5,058 nt of DNA from an uncultured Oscillospiraceae bacterium (lineage in GTDB: Bacteria; Bacillota; Clostridia; Oscillospirales; Ruminococcaceae): positions 1 to 5,058 of the forward strand of contig CAKTAM010000124.1 in the NCBI GenBank assembly GCA_934527255.1, read 5' to 3'. How positions within the stretch are numbered: position 1 is the first letter of the stretch; the number at the start of each line of letters is the position of its first letter. The notes below the pieces were generated by a model, which saw only the letters and a program-made list of their open reading frames with translations, searched no databases and was not told where the DNA came from. Below, piece by piece: positions 1 to 5,058 of this stretch. A program made the translations under genes and the position numbers.

Positions 1-790
1 GCTTCACCTTTTTCAGGGCGTTCTTTTCCAGGCGGCTGACCTGCGCCTGGCTGATGCCGATCTCCCTCGCCACATCCACCTGTGTGCGCCCCTGCAGAAA
101 CCGGCGCGATAAGATCACCTTTTCGCGCGGGTTCATGGCCGCCATCGAATCGCGGAACAGGATGGAGGAGATCCAGCTGTCCTCGTTGTTTTTATCGCCG
201 ATCTGGTCCATCACATACACCGGGTCGCCGCCGTCGCTGTACACCGGCTCATACAGCGAGACCGGATCGGCGATGGATTCCATCGCCAGCGTCACGGCGC
301 TTTCCTCCGTCTGCAGGCGGGCGGCGATCTGCGCGGGCGTCGGCTCGCGCCCCAGCTCCTTCTGCAGCTCCTCGCGGGCCTGCATGGCGCGGTAGGCAAG
401 GTCGCGTACCGAGCGGCTCACCCGCACGGGCGCGTCATCCCGCAGAAACCGGCGAATTTCGCCCACGATCATCGGCACGCCGTAGGTCGAAAAGCGCACC
501 CCCTGCCCAATGTCAAAGTTGTCAATGGCCTTGATAAGCCCAATGCACCCCACCTGAAACAGGTCGTCCAGCTCCTCGCTGCGGCTGCTGCGTCCGCCGC
601 GCCTGCCCGAAAATTTCTGCACAACGCTCAGCACCAGCCGCAGGTTGCCCGCGATCATGGATTCCCGCGCCGCTGCGGCGCCGTCGCCGCCCGCGCGTAT
701 GGTGCGCAGCAGCTGGGTTTTCTCCTGTTCCTTCAGCACCGGCAGCTGCGCGGTGTTCATGCCGCACAGATCCACTTTATTATAATACAT
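1..790 (-). CDS. sigG: RNA polymerase sporulation sigma factor sigma-G (3' end cut by window)
   Basis: This encodes sigma-G, the late forespore-specific sigma factor that directs RNA polymerase to forespore genes after engulfment. There are 263 codons and no stop before the window edge. Bacillus subtilis sigma-G is about 260 residues, so only a few C-terminal residues should be missing. The N-terminus (NKVDLCGMNTAQLPVL, 4-19) matches the sigma-G signature. Region 2 is clear: GNLRLVLSVVQKF (48-60), DDLFQVGCIGLIKAIDNFD (75-93), FSTYGVPMIVGEIRRFLRD (100-118). Region 3 follows (VRVSRSVRDLAYRA), then DPVSLYEPVYSDGGDPVYVM (175-194). The region 4 helix-turn-helix is TQVDVAREIGISQAQVSRLE (236-255). 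I chose the ATG at 788-790 because GGGGACGG lies 5 bases upstream. An in-frame ATG at 803-805 would add five residues (MGTAI) but has a poor ribosome site. Oddities are an Arg/Ser-rich stretch at about 61-74 that is longer than in B. subtilis sigma-G, and Ala47 where B. subtilis has Asn45. The gene is divergent from the PRC-barrel gene. Confidence 0.95.
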   Translation of the reverse strand, partial: MYYNKVDLCGMNTAQLPVLKEQEKTQLLRTIRAGGDGAAAARESMIAGNLRLVLSVVQKFSGRRGGRSSRSEELDDLFQVGCIGLIKAIDNFDIGQGVRFSTYGVPMIVGEIRRFLRDDAPVRVSRSVRDLAYRAMQAREELQKELGREPTPAQIAARLQTEESAVTLAMESIADPVSLYEPVYSDGGDPVYVMDQIGDKNNEDSWISSILFRDSMAAMNPREKVILSRRFLQGRTQVDVAREIGISQAQVSRLEKNALKKVK

Positions 791-851
791 TATAGCCGTC
801 CCCATTCGTTTGTTGTTGGCCTTGCAGCAAGTATGCCCGCGGGAAATAAAA

Positions 852-861
852 AATATTCCCC
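852..861 (-). promoter_or_regulatory. Possible sigma-F/sigma-G-type -10 element upstream of sigG
   Basis: Read on the minus strand this is GGGGAATATT, which fits the GGNNANANT-like -10 of forespore sigma factors. It lies about 60 bases upstream of the chosen sigG start. No good GYATA-like -35 box is visible at the usual 14-16 base spacing, so this is only a candidate. It also forms part of an imperfect inverted repeat with GGGAAATA at 841-848. Confidence 0.25.
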
Positions 862-927
862 AAACGCAGAAGCAAACGGCTGCCCCGGGGCAGAAAGCCC
901 GCTGCGGGCCGCACGGCACGGGCCGCT

Positions 928-1004
928 TTGCAGGCGGCCAGGGCCGGACAGTGCGGCTTTGTCAGAGGGCCGGGCTATGGTGACGCGGCAGCCTTGCAGG
1001 CGGC
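928..1004. repeat. Pair of 11-base direct repeats (TTGCAGGCGGC)
   Basis: Identical 11-mers lie at 928-938 and 994-1004, 66 bases apart, each within a short GC-rich hairpin. In such biased sequence this may be chance or the remains of a duplicated palindromic unit. No function can be assigned. Confidence 0.4.
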
Positions 1005-1145
1005 GTTCAAAGCGGCAATGCGGCCTGCGGCAGCGCGGCGTGCTTTTCCTTCGGCGGGCGGTGCTTGGCGCTGCGGCGCAGGCGACGGCCGCCGCATGCC
1101 CCCGGTGCACGGCGCATATGCTGGGGCAGGAGAGGGGGCTGGACT

Positions 1146-1433
1146 ATGCTTACAGTGCATGCGCTGTACGAAAAAAACGTCATCAATATGGAAAAGGGCA
1201 TCATCATCGGCACGGTGGACGATGTGGAATTTGACGAGGCCAGCGCCCGGGTGGAGGCGCTGCTCATCTACGGCCGCCCGCGGCTGTTCGGCCTGCTGGG
1301 GCGCGATGCCGATGTGCGCATCCCATGGGGCGAGGTACTGTCGTTTGGGCAGGATGTCATCATGGTCAGCACCGCGGCCGAGCCGCCGCCGCCCCGGCCG
1401 CGCGGGCTGCGCGGCTGGCTGGCGGCGCTGTGA
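1146..1433 (+). CDS. YlmC/YmxH family PRC-barrel sporulation-associated protein
   Basis: This is a 95-residue protein with a PRC-barrel fold of the YlmC/YmxH type. The family is conserved in spore-forming Firmicutes, and its biochemical role is poorly understood. The barrel runs from about residue 5 to 75. Typical features are the opening KNVINMEKGIIIGTVDDVEFD (9-30, split here by residue class rather than by domain), the central strand VEALLIYG (36-43), the GLLGR turn (49-53), IPWGEV (59-64) and the closing DVIMVS (70-75). A short Pro/Arg-rich tail (PPPPRPRGLRGW) extends past the barrel and is probably disordered. The ATG is supported by the strong purine-rich site AGGAGAGGGGG about 7 bases upstream. 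In B. subtilis the homologue ylmC lies downstream of sigG on the same strand. Here the gene is beside sigG but divergent, which supports the assignment while showing a local rearrangement. There is no signal peptide or membrane segment, so the protein should be cytoplasmic. I give no symbol because ylmC and ymxH paralogues cannot be told apart here. Confidence 0.9.
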   Translation: MLTVHALYEKNVINMEKGIIIGTVDDVEFDEASARVEALLIYGRPRLFGLLGRDADVRIPWGEVLSFGQDVIMVSTAAEPPPPRPRGLRGWLAAL

Positions 1434-1488
1434 TCTGCCGCCAGTAAGCCCAAAGCGGCGCAAAACCGGCTGCATGGTCAACAGGCGG

Positions 1489-1523
1489 GCCGGTGCTATG
1501 GCTATGACCCAAAAAACACCGGC
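1489..1523 (+). other. Inverted repeat downstream of the PRC-barrel gene
   Basis: GCCGGTG (1489-1495) and CACCGGC (1517-1523) form a perfect 7-base stem around a 21-base loop. A second small hairpin, GGCA-AAC-TGCC, abuts it at 1521-1531. Neither is followed by a T-run, so an intrinsic terminator is unlikely. The site lies 55 bases past the stop codon, and I see no better terminator for that gene. Confidence 0.35.
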
Positions 1524-1586
1524 AAACTGCCAAAAAGGGTAAAAGAGTTAAAAAAGTGTTACAAAGCACAAGGAGAAACCTGCAAA

Positions 1587-1658
1587 TTTGTGGATGTTGC
1601 ACAAAGAATTGGGGCGGAGTTTGTGCGCAAATGATGTTTACCTTTTGAAGAATTTGTG
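1587..1658 (+). promoter_or_regulatory. Three TTTGTG repeats exactly 33 bases apart (candidate operator)
   Basis: TTTGTG occurs at 1587-1592, 1620-1625 and 1653-1658, with starts exactly 33 bases apart, about three helical turns. The first is the left arm of an inverted repeat with CACAAA (1600-1605). The second is part of the near-palindrome TTTGTGCGCAAA (1620-1631). The third overlaps the TGT of the extended -10 promoter. The layout suits a DNA-binding regulator of the sugar-uptake genes, such as a LacI- or AraC-type protein. The identity of any regulator is inference. Confidence 0.4.
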
Positions 1659-1665
1659 TTATCAT
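1637..1665 (+). promoter_or_regulatory. Sigma-A-type promoter of the solute-binding protein gene
   Basis: The -35 box TTTACC (1637-1642; 4 of 6 to consensus) is followed by a 17-base spacer and the -10 box TATCAT (1660-1665; 5 of 6). TG at 1657-1658, one base before the -10 box, makes it an extended -10. Transcription should begin near 1672, leaving a leader of about 145 bases. Confidence 0.7.
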
Positions 1666-1677
1666 AATAAAGCCGAG

Positions 1678-1764
1678 TGAGACCGGTGCAAATTACTGTG
1701 CAGATTGTGCACGACGGTTTCAGCCGGCAGCTTTCAAAAGGTGATACCGTCTCAGAGAGAGACG
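1678..1764 (+). promoter_or_regulatory. Structured 5' leader with mutually exclusive helices
   Basis: TGAGACCGGT (1678-1687) can pair with ACCGTCTCA (1746-1754), giving nine base pairs with one bulged C. The same downstream strand, CGTCTC (1748-1753), can instead pair with GAGACG (1759-1764) around a 5-base loop. The two helices cannot coexist. A further hairpin, GTGCA-GATTG-TGCAC, lies at 1698-1712. This resembles the alternative-pairing design of a regulatory leader. I do not recognise any known riboswitch class, and short helices can arise by chance. Confidence 0.4.
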
Positions 1765-1771
1765 AGGTCAT

Positions 1772-1789
1772 AGGAGGCGGAACCCCGCC
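1772..1789 (+). promoter_or_regulatory. Upstream AGGAGG within a hairpin, apparently without a start codon
   Basis: A perfect AGGAGG (1772-1777) overlaps a hairpin, GGCGG-AACC-CCGCC (1776-1789). No usual start codon follows at proper spacing. A second AGGAGG at 1803-1808 serves the real gene. The upstream copy could be a ribosome standby site or chance. Confidence 0.3.
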
Positions 1790-1802
1790 CCAAAAAATAT
1801 TT

Positions 1803-1819
1803 AGGAGGAAAAACCATTG
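1803..1819 (+). promoter_or_regulatory. Ribosome binding site that fixes a TTG start
   Basis: AGGAGG at 1803-1808 lies 8 bases before the TTG at 1817-1819. No in-frame ATG precedes the Lys-rich head of the signal peptide. The next in-frame Met codons fall inside the hydrophobic core (residues 17 and 19), so TTG is the start. Confidence 0.85.
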
Positions 1820-3478
1820 AAAAGCTCATTGAAGAAGATCCTGGCTCTGGTCCTGGTTCTGGCAATGGCTATGAGCGTTGTGGCCTGCTCCAAGCCGGCT
1901 GAAGACAGCTCCACGCCTGACACCACCCCGACCGATACTTCCAGCACGAGCACCGATGATTCCACCGGTGATGACGCTGGCGAGCCCTACACCGTCACTG
2001 TTAGCCTGGCTTCCGGTACCGGTGTTGAGGAGGCCTGGCAGGCCGTGGCCGATGCTTACATGGCCAAGAACCCCAACGCTACTGTCGTTATCGATCTGAA
2101 GCCCTCTGAGGGCTACAGCGACTGGGCTCGTACCGTTGCCGCCGACTACAAGAACGCCGACGCTGACATCGTTGCCATCAACACGATCCCCGATCGTACT
2201 GAGGACATGATGATCAACTGGAACGAGTACATGGAAGATGTCAACCCGTACGACGCTGACGGCAAGATCTGGAAAGAGACCTTCAACTACGAGATGCAGA
2301 ACCGCGATACCATCTCCGGTAAGATGGATAACCTGTCTCTGGACTCTGTTCAGGTTGCTTGGTTCTACAACAAGGACATCTTTAAGAAGGTCGGCGTTGA
2401 GGCCCCGAAGACCTGGGACGAACTGGTTGATGTTTGCGCAAAGATTGCTGAAGCTGGCTATCAGCCCATCAGCGTCGAAGGCAACCTGAAGTCCTTCTAC
2501 GAGATGCGTATGGGTTGGCTGGCTCGCTGCTACGGCGACCAGACCTACCGTCTGGCTCTGGAAGAGTTCCGCGCTCAGCCCGGTGACTACTGCTACGATC
2601 CCGATGTGGACGGCAAGTTCGTCCTGGATGTGACCGATCCCTGGAACGATGCTGCCGGTAAGGTTCACGTCAACCCCGTCCGTTGGGCTGCCGGCATCAA
2701 GGAAGGCAAGTATTCTGCTGACTGCGATGGCTACCGCACCATTTGGACCAACTTCAAGAAGGTGTTCCCCCAGTACGCTGGCGGCGATGCTTTCTATGGC
2801 TGCACTGACTGCATGCCCGCCTTCTACCGTGGCGAGGCTGCCATGATCCTGAACACCACCGGTTTTGCCGTTTCGTTCGCCCGCGACATGAAGAAGATCG
2901 CTGCCGGCGAGGGCATCACCTTCGGTGAGGGCACCGACAACGAGGAGGTCGCTACCGACCTGAGCACGTTCGAGCTGGGCATGTTCAATATGCCCAACAT
3001 GACCGGCGCTGGCCTGGATGCCAACACCCGTACCATTGAGGTTGCTACCGGCTTCATCGGCGCTTTCTCCAAGAACGCTGAGCACGACGCCAAGGTTGTT
3101 GACTTCATGCAGTTCTACACCTCCGCTGAAGGCTTCTCTACCTTTGCTGAGGCTGGTCTGGCCAACGACTGGACTCCGGGCGGCGCTTGCCTGGTTTACG
3201 GCGTTGAGTATCCCGCCGACGTTCAGTCTGCTTTCGAGGCTGTCGAGTGGATCGGCAACACCAACGGTCAGGGCGCTGCCTTTGCCCGTGGTCTGGGCGA
3301 CAACCCGCAGTCTACTCAGGAGTTCTATGATCTGGCTATCCAGCTGCTGCAGGATAAGATCACTGTTGACGACTACTGCATCAAGATGAAGGAACAGCAC
3401 CTGAAGTACTGGTCCGAAGTCTATAAGTACACCGACGAGGATCTGGCTCATCCCGAACTGGAGCCCACCGAGAACTAA
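1817..3478 (+). CDS. Family 1 extracellular solute-binding lipoprotein of a sugar-type ABC importer
   Basis: This 553-residue lipoprotein should capture a substrate, probably a sugar or oligosaccharide, outside the cell and deliver it to the permease encoded downstream. Residues 1-23 are a lipoprotein signal peptide (KK, a Leu/Val/Ala core, then VVAC), with Cys24 the lipidated residue. An acidic Ser/Thr/Asp-rich linker (about 25-56) tethers the domain. The binding fold starts at YTVTVSLASG (58-67). Family hallmarks are AWFYNKDIFKKVGVEAPKTW (181-200), followed by DELVDVCAKIAEAGYQPI, and FYRGEAAMILNTTGFAVSF (336-354), matching the usual F..G.AAM segment. Usual family members have roughly 420-450 residues, so this one is long; part of the excess is the linker. 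The mature protein has eight further cysteines (207, 238, 259, 303, 329, 332, 458, 521), including a CTDC motif, unusual for an exported binding protein. Codons ending in T (GCT, GTT, CGT) are common, suggesting high expression. The start is TTG. Substrate cannot be told from sequence. Confidence 0.92.
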   Translation: MKSSLKKILALVLVLAMAMSVVACSKPAEDSSTPDTTPTDTSSTSTDDSTGDDAGEPYTVTVSLASGTGVEEAWQAVADAYMAKNPNATVVIDLKPSEGYSDWARTVAADYKNADADIVAINTIPDRTEDMMINWNEYMEDVNPYDADGKIWKETFNYEMQNRDTISGKMDNLSLDSVQVAWFYNKDIFKKVGVEAPKTWDELVDVCAKIAEAGYQPISVEGNLKSFYEMRMGWLARCYGDQTYRLALEEFRAQPGDYCYDPDVDGKFVLDVTDPWNDAAGKVHVNPVRWAAGIKEGKYSADCDGYRTIWTNFKKVFPQYAGGDAFYGCTDCMPAFYRGEAAMILNTTGFAVSFARDMKKIAAGEGITFGEGTDNEEVATDLSTFELGMFNMPNMTGAGLDANTRTIEVATGFIGAFSKNAEHDAKVVDFMQFYTSAEGFSTFAEAGLANDWTPGGACLVYGVEYPADVQSAFEAVEWIGNTNGQGAAFARGLGDNPQSTQEFYDLAIQLLQDKITVDDYCIKMKEQHLKYWSEVYKYTDEDLAHPELEPTEN

Positions 3479-3543
3479 TTCCTTTCGGATGGTTCTGGCT
3501 GCGGTGAAATCAAATCTGAATAAGGCTTGATTCCAAAAGCGCC

Positions 3544-3584
3544 AAGGGGGCGGATCCCAGTAAAATGGTGGTCCGCCCCTTTTT
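3544..3584 (+). terminator. Rho-independent terminator between binding protein and permease genes
   Basis: Bases 3544-3554 pair with 3572-3582 (core GGGGCGGA/TCCGCCCC, plus G·T and two A-T pairs at the base). The helix continues past a bulged T with CC/GG (3556-3557/3570-3571). The loop is about 12 bases, and the stem runs into TTTTT at 3580-3584. It ends 25 bases before the permease start. No convincing promoter lies between it and that start, so partial read-through probably feeds the permease gene. Confidence 0.88.
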
Positions 3585-3609
3585 GATAATAAGGAAAGGA
3601 CAACCGGCA

Positions 3610-5058
3610 ATGAAAAAGAAGAGTTTGCTGGTTTTGGGCATCATCAGTATCCTTCTGTGTGCAGCGACGATCGTCCTGACGGTCTACATGGGAACACATA
3701 CCTCCCTGGTAGAGGATACAGGTATCAAAACCGGACAGCAGAACTATACCATCGGTTACGATGCTGAAAAGGATATTTTCTTTATCGGTACTCGTACCGG
3801 TTCGCTGATTGCCTACAACAACGCCACCCACGAGAAAATGTGGGAGGCGACCACGCAGGCAGGTCAGCCCTTTACCGCAATCAAGGTTCGTGCCGATGCC
3901 GACCGTGTTTACGCCGGCAACGACGACATGAACGTCTACATTTACGACATCAATACGGGTGACGAGCTGGAGACCATCATGGCCAACGGCCGTGTGGTCG
4001 ATCTGGACATTTCTACCGATCTGTCTCAGCTGGCCGTTGCCACCAAGACGAATGATAAAGCCAATGTCCGTGTGTTTGATGCGGCCAGCGGCGACGAGCT
4101 TTTCAACAATAAGTACACCTACGGCATCGGCGGTGTGCTGTTCACCTCGGATGATGCGCAGCTGCTGGTGGCGACCAAGCGCGGCGAGCTGATGCGCATG
4201 GAATTTGACGGTACCGTTGTCACCAAGGTCAGCGATGCGGTCAACTCCGAGATCAAAACCATGAAATCCGCCGTGGATGGCGAATACATGGTCGTGGACG
4301 TCAACGGCAACTATGCCGTGTTTGACGAAAACGTCAATGTTCTGCGCAAGGCCCAGGCTGACATGATCGAGGGCTCCACCGTTTACAGCGGCGGCATCGA
4401 TGCCAGCGGCAACATTGCCATCGGCACCAAGCAGGGCTATGTCTATGTGATGAACCCGCAGGACAAGCTCATTTACACCTACCGTCAGACGGATGTCATC
4501 TCCATCAGCGACTTTGCCACCGACGGCACCGTGATGTATATCACCGGCTACGGCGACTTTGTCGACAGCATCGAGCTGGGCCGTCTGGAGACCATTGCAA
4601 CACTGCAGTCTCTGGAATCCCTCATCAAGGTGCTGATGGTCGTCTTTGCTGTGGCGGGCATTCTGCTCATCATGTCCTACTTTGGGCCCACCTACCGCTT
4701 CCAGCGCCGCTTTGTCAAGGCTGTATGGAAGTATCGTTTGGCGTACATTCTGCTGGTGCCCACCTTTGTACTGCTCATCATGTTCAACTATACGCCGGTG
4801 GTCATGGCACTGACCCGTGCGTTCACCAACTGGAGCGTGAAGAACTATCGCGCGGCCGACCTGCAGTTTGTCGGCCTGGCCCAGTTCCGCAGCGCGCTGG
4901 TCGATACGCACTTCCTGTACGGCGTGCGCAACCTGCTCATCTTCATGGTCACGGGCTTTATCAAGCTGCTGACCATGCCCATGCTGGCTGCTTATCTGGT
5001 TTATTCGTTCAAGAGCGACAAGAAAAAGTACATCTACCGCTTCCTGTTCGTTCTGCCC
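3610..5058 (+). CDS. Beta-propeller-fused sugar ABC transporter permease (5' part, runs off window)
   Basis: The reading frame is open for 483 codons to the window edge. The ATG follows AAGGAAAGGA by 9 bases. Residues 5-27 form a membrane anchor. Residues about 45-325 read as seven consecutive beta-propeller blades of WD40/PQQ-like type, at about 45-82, 89-127, 129-172, 175-212, 215-252, 258-295 and 298-325. Blades often end in strands such as VYIYDINTGDEL (109-120) or VRVFDAASGDEL (153-164). A second membrane segment (about 338-358) leads to a basic cytoplasmic stretch (TYRFQRRFVKAVWKYR). A MalF/UgpA-type permease follows: YILLVPTFVLLIMFNYTPVV (379-398), RAFTNW (403-408), FVGLAQFR (420-427), a membrane helix at about 437-462, and RFLFVLP at the edge. 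The remaining helices and the EAA loop that contacts the ATPase should lie beyond 5058. By charge, the propeller faces outside. E. coli MalF also has two extra N-terminal helices, and its large periplasmic P2 loop contacts the binding protein. A propeller there is unusual, and its role is unknown. The permease call is firm. The blade count is by eye. Confidence 0.9.
   Translation, partial: MKKKSLLVLGIISILLCAATIVLTVYMGTHTSLVEDTGIKTGQQNYTIGYDAEKDIFFIGTRTGSLIAYNNATHEKMWEATTQAGQPFTAIKVRADADRVYAGNDDMNVYIYDINTGDELETIMANGRVVDLDISTDLSQLAVATKTNDKANVRVFDAASGDELFNNKYTYGIGGVLFTSDDAQLLVATKRGELMRMEFDGTVVTKVSDAVNSEIKTMKSAVDGEYMVVDVNGNYAVFDENVNVLRKAQADMIEGSTVYSGGIDASGNIAIGTKQGYVYVMNPQDKLIYTYRQTDVISISDFATDGTVMYITGYGDFVDSIELGRLETIATLQSLESLIKVLMVVFAVAGILLIMSYFGPTYRFQRRFVKAVWKYRLAYILLVPTFVLLIMFNYTPVVMALTRAFTNWSVKNYRAADLQFVGLAQFRSALVDTHFLYGVRNLLIFMVTGFIKLLTMPMLAAYLVYSFKSDKKKYIYRFLFVLP

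Larger units (their letters stand above)
791..1145. other. GC-rich divergent intergenic region with short hairpins, no gene seen
   Basis: This 355-base gap separates the divergent sigG and PRC-barrel genes. Several frames are open across it, but their translations are Arg/Ala-rich, resemble no family I know and reflect high GC. It holds a perfect 14-base palindrome (CTGCCCCGGGGCAG, 880-893) and an 11-base direct repeat TTGCAGGCGGC at 928-938 and 994-1004. Each repeat lies in a small hairpin: GGCCGC/GCGGCC at 921-926/934-939, and GCCT/AGGC at 991-994/998-1001. It should contain promoters for both genes, but I cannot place one for the PRC-barrel gene. Confidence 0.6.

Noticed and set aside
812..836. 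GCATA plus GGCCAACAA as a sigma-F promoter for sigG
   Set aside because: The spacer is only about 10 bases, too short for a forespore sigma factor promoter.
1489..1523. Inverted repeat as an intrinsic terminator of the PRC-barrel gene
   Set aside because: There is no T-run after the stem on the plus strand, and the 21-base loop is long.
928..1542. 204-codon plus-strand open frame through the GC-rich gap
   Set aside because: It overlaps the PRC-barrel gene in another frame, has an Ala/Arg-rich composition, and shows no domain or good ribosome site.
1740..1749. GGTGATACCG, similar to the T-box core GGTGGTACCG
   Set aside because: The leader is too short, lacks a specifier stem and a following terminator, and precedes a sugar-type binding protein rather than an amino acid or tRNA synthetase gene.
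3585..3590. GATAAT as a -10 box for the permease gene
   Set aside because: No acceptable -35 box lies 16-18 bases upstream; that position is inside the terminator stem.
1826..3610. 594-codon minus-strand open frame opposite the solute-binding protein gene
   Set aside because: It lies wholly antisense to a gene with clear family motifs and a strong ribosome site. Its translation matches nothing I know. Codon bias in the real gene (few TTA, CTA and TCA codons) leaves the opposite frame free of stops.
3475..4911. 478-codon minus-strand open frame opposite the permease gene
   Set aside because: It is antisense to a recognisable propeller-permease with proper start signals. The His/Asp/Val-rich translation is typical of a shadow frame.

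Overview
The window looks like the chromosome of a moderately GC-rich, endospore-lineage Firmicute. The most likely group is a gut clostridium of the Oscillospiraceae/Ruminococcaceae type. This rests on a sigma-G-type sporulation sigma factor beside a YlmC/YmxH-type PRC-barrel gene, strong AGGAGG ribosome binding sites, and a sugar-type ABC importer with a lipoprotein binding protein. The genus cannot be named from this sequence alone.

Layout: (1) The left end holds the nearly complete sporulation sigma factor sigG on the minus strand, cut by the window edge a few residues before its expected C-terminus. (2) A GC-rich 355-base divergent gap follows, with short hairpins but no convincing gene. 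(3) A small plus-strand PRC-barrel gene of the YlmC/YmxH family comes next. In Bacillus subtilis ylmC lies just downstream of sigG on the same strand; here the two genes are divergent. (4) A long AT-richer control region spans about 1434-1816. It has phased TTTGTG repeats, a good extended -10 promoter and a roughly 145-base leader with mutually exclusive helices. (5) A family 1 extracellular solute-binding lipoprotein starts at a TTG codon. (6) A strong Rho-independent terminator follows it. (7) The right end holds the 5' part of an unusual permease gene, which runs off the window.

The last gene is the most interesting item. It starts with a membrane anchor, continues with about 300 extracytoplasmic residues that read as a seven-bladed WD40/PQQ-like beta-propeller, crosses the membrane again, and then becomes a MalF/UgpA-type sugar ABC permease. 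The binding lipoprotein, the propeller and the permease would all meet on the outer face of the membrane. The propeller may therefore be a docking, sensing or glycan-binding module built into the transporter, which is an inference. The terminator between the two genes would let the binding protein be made in excess over the permease.
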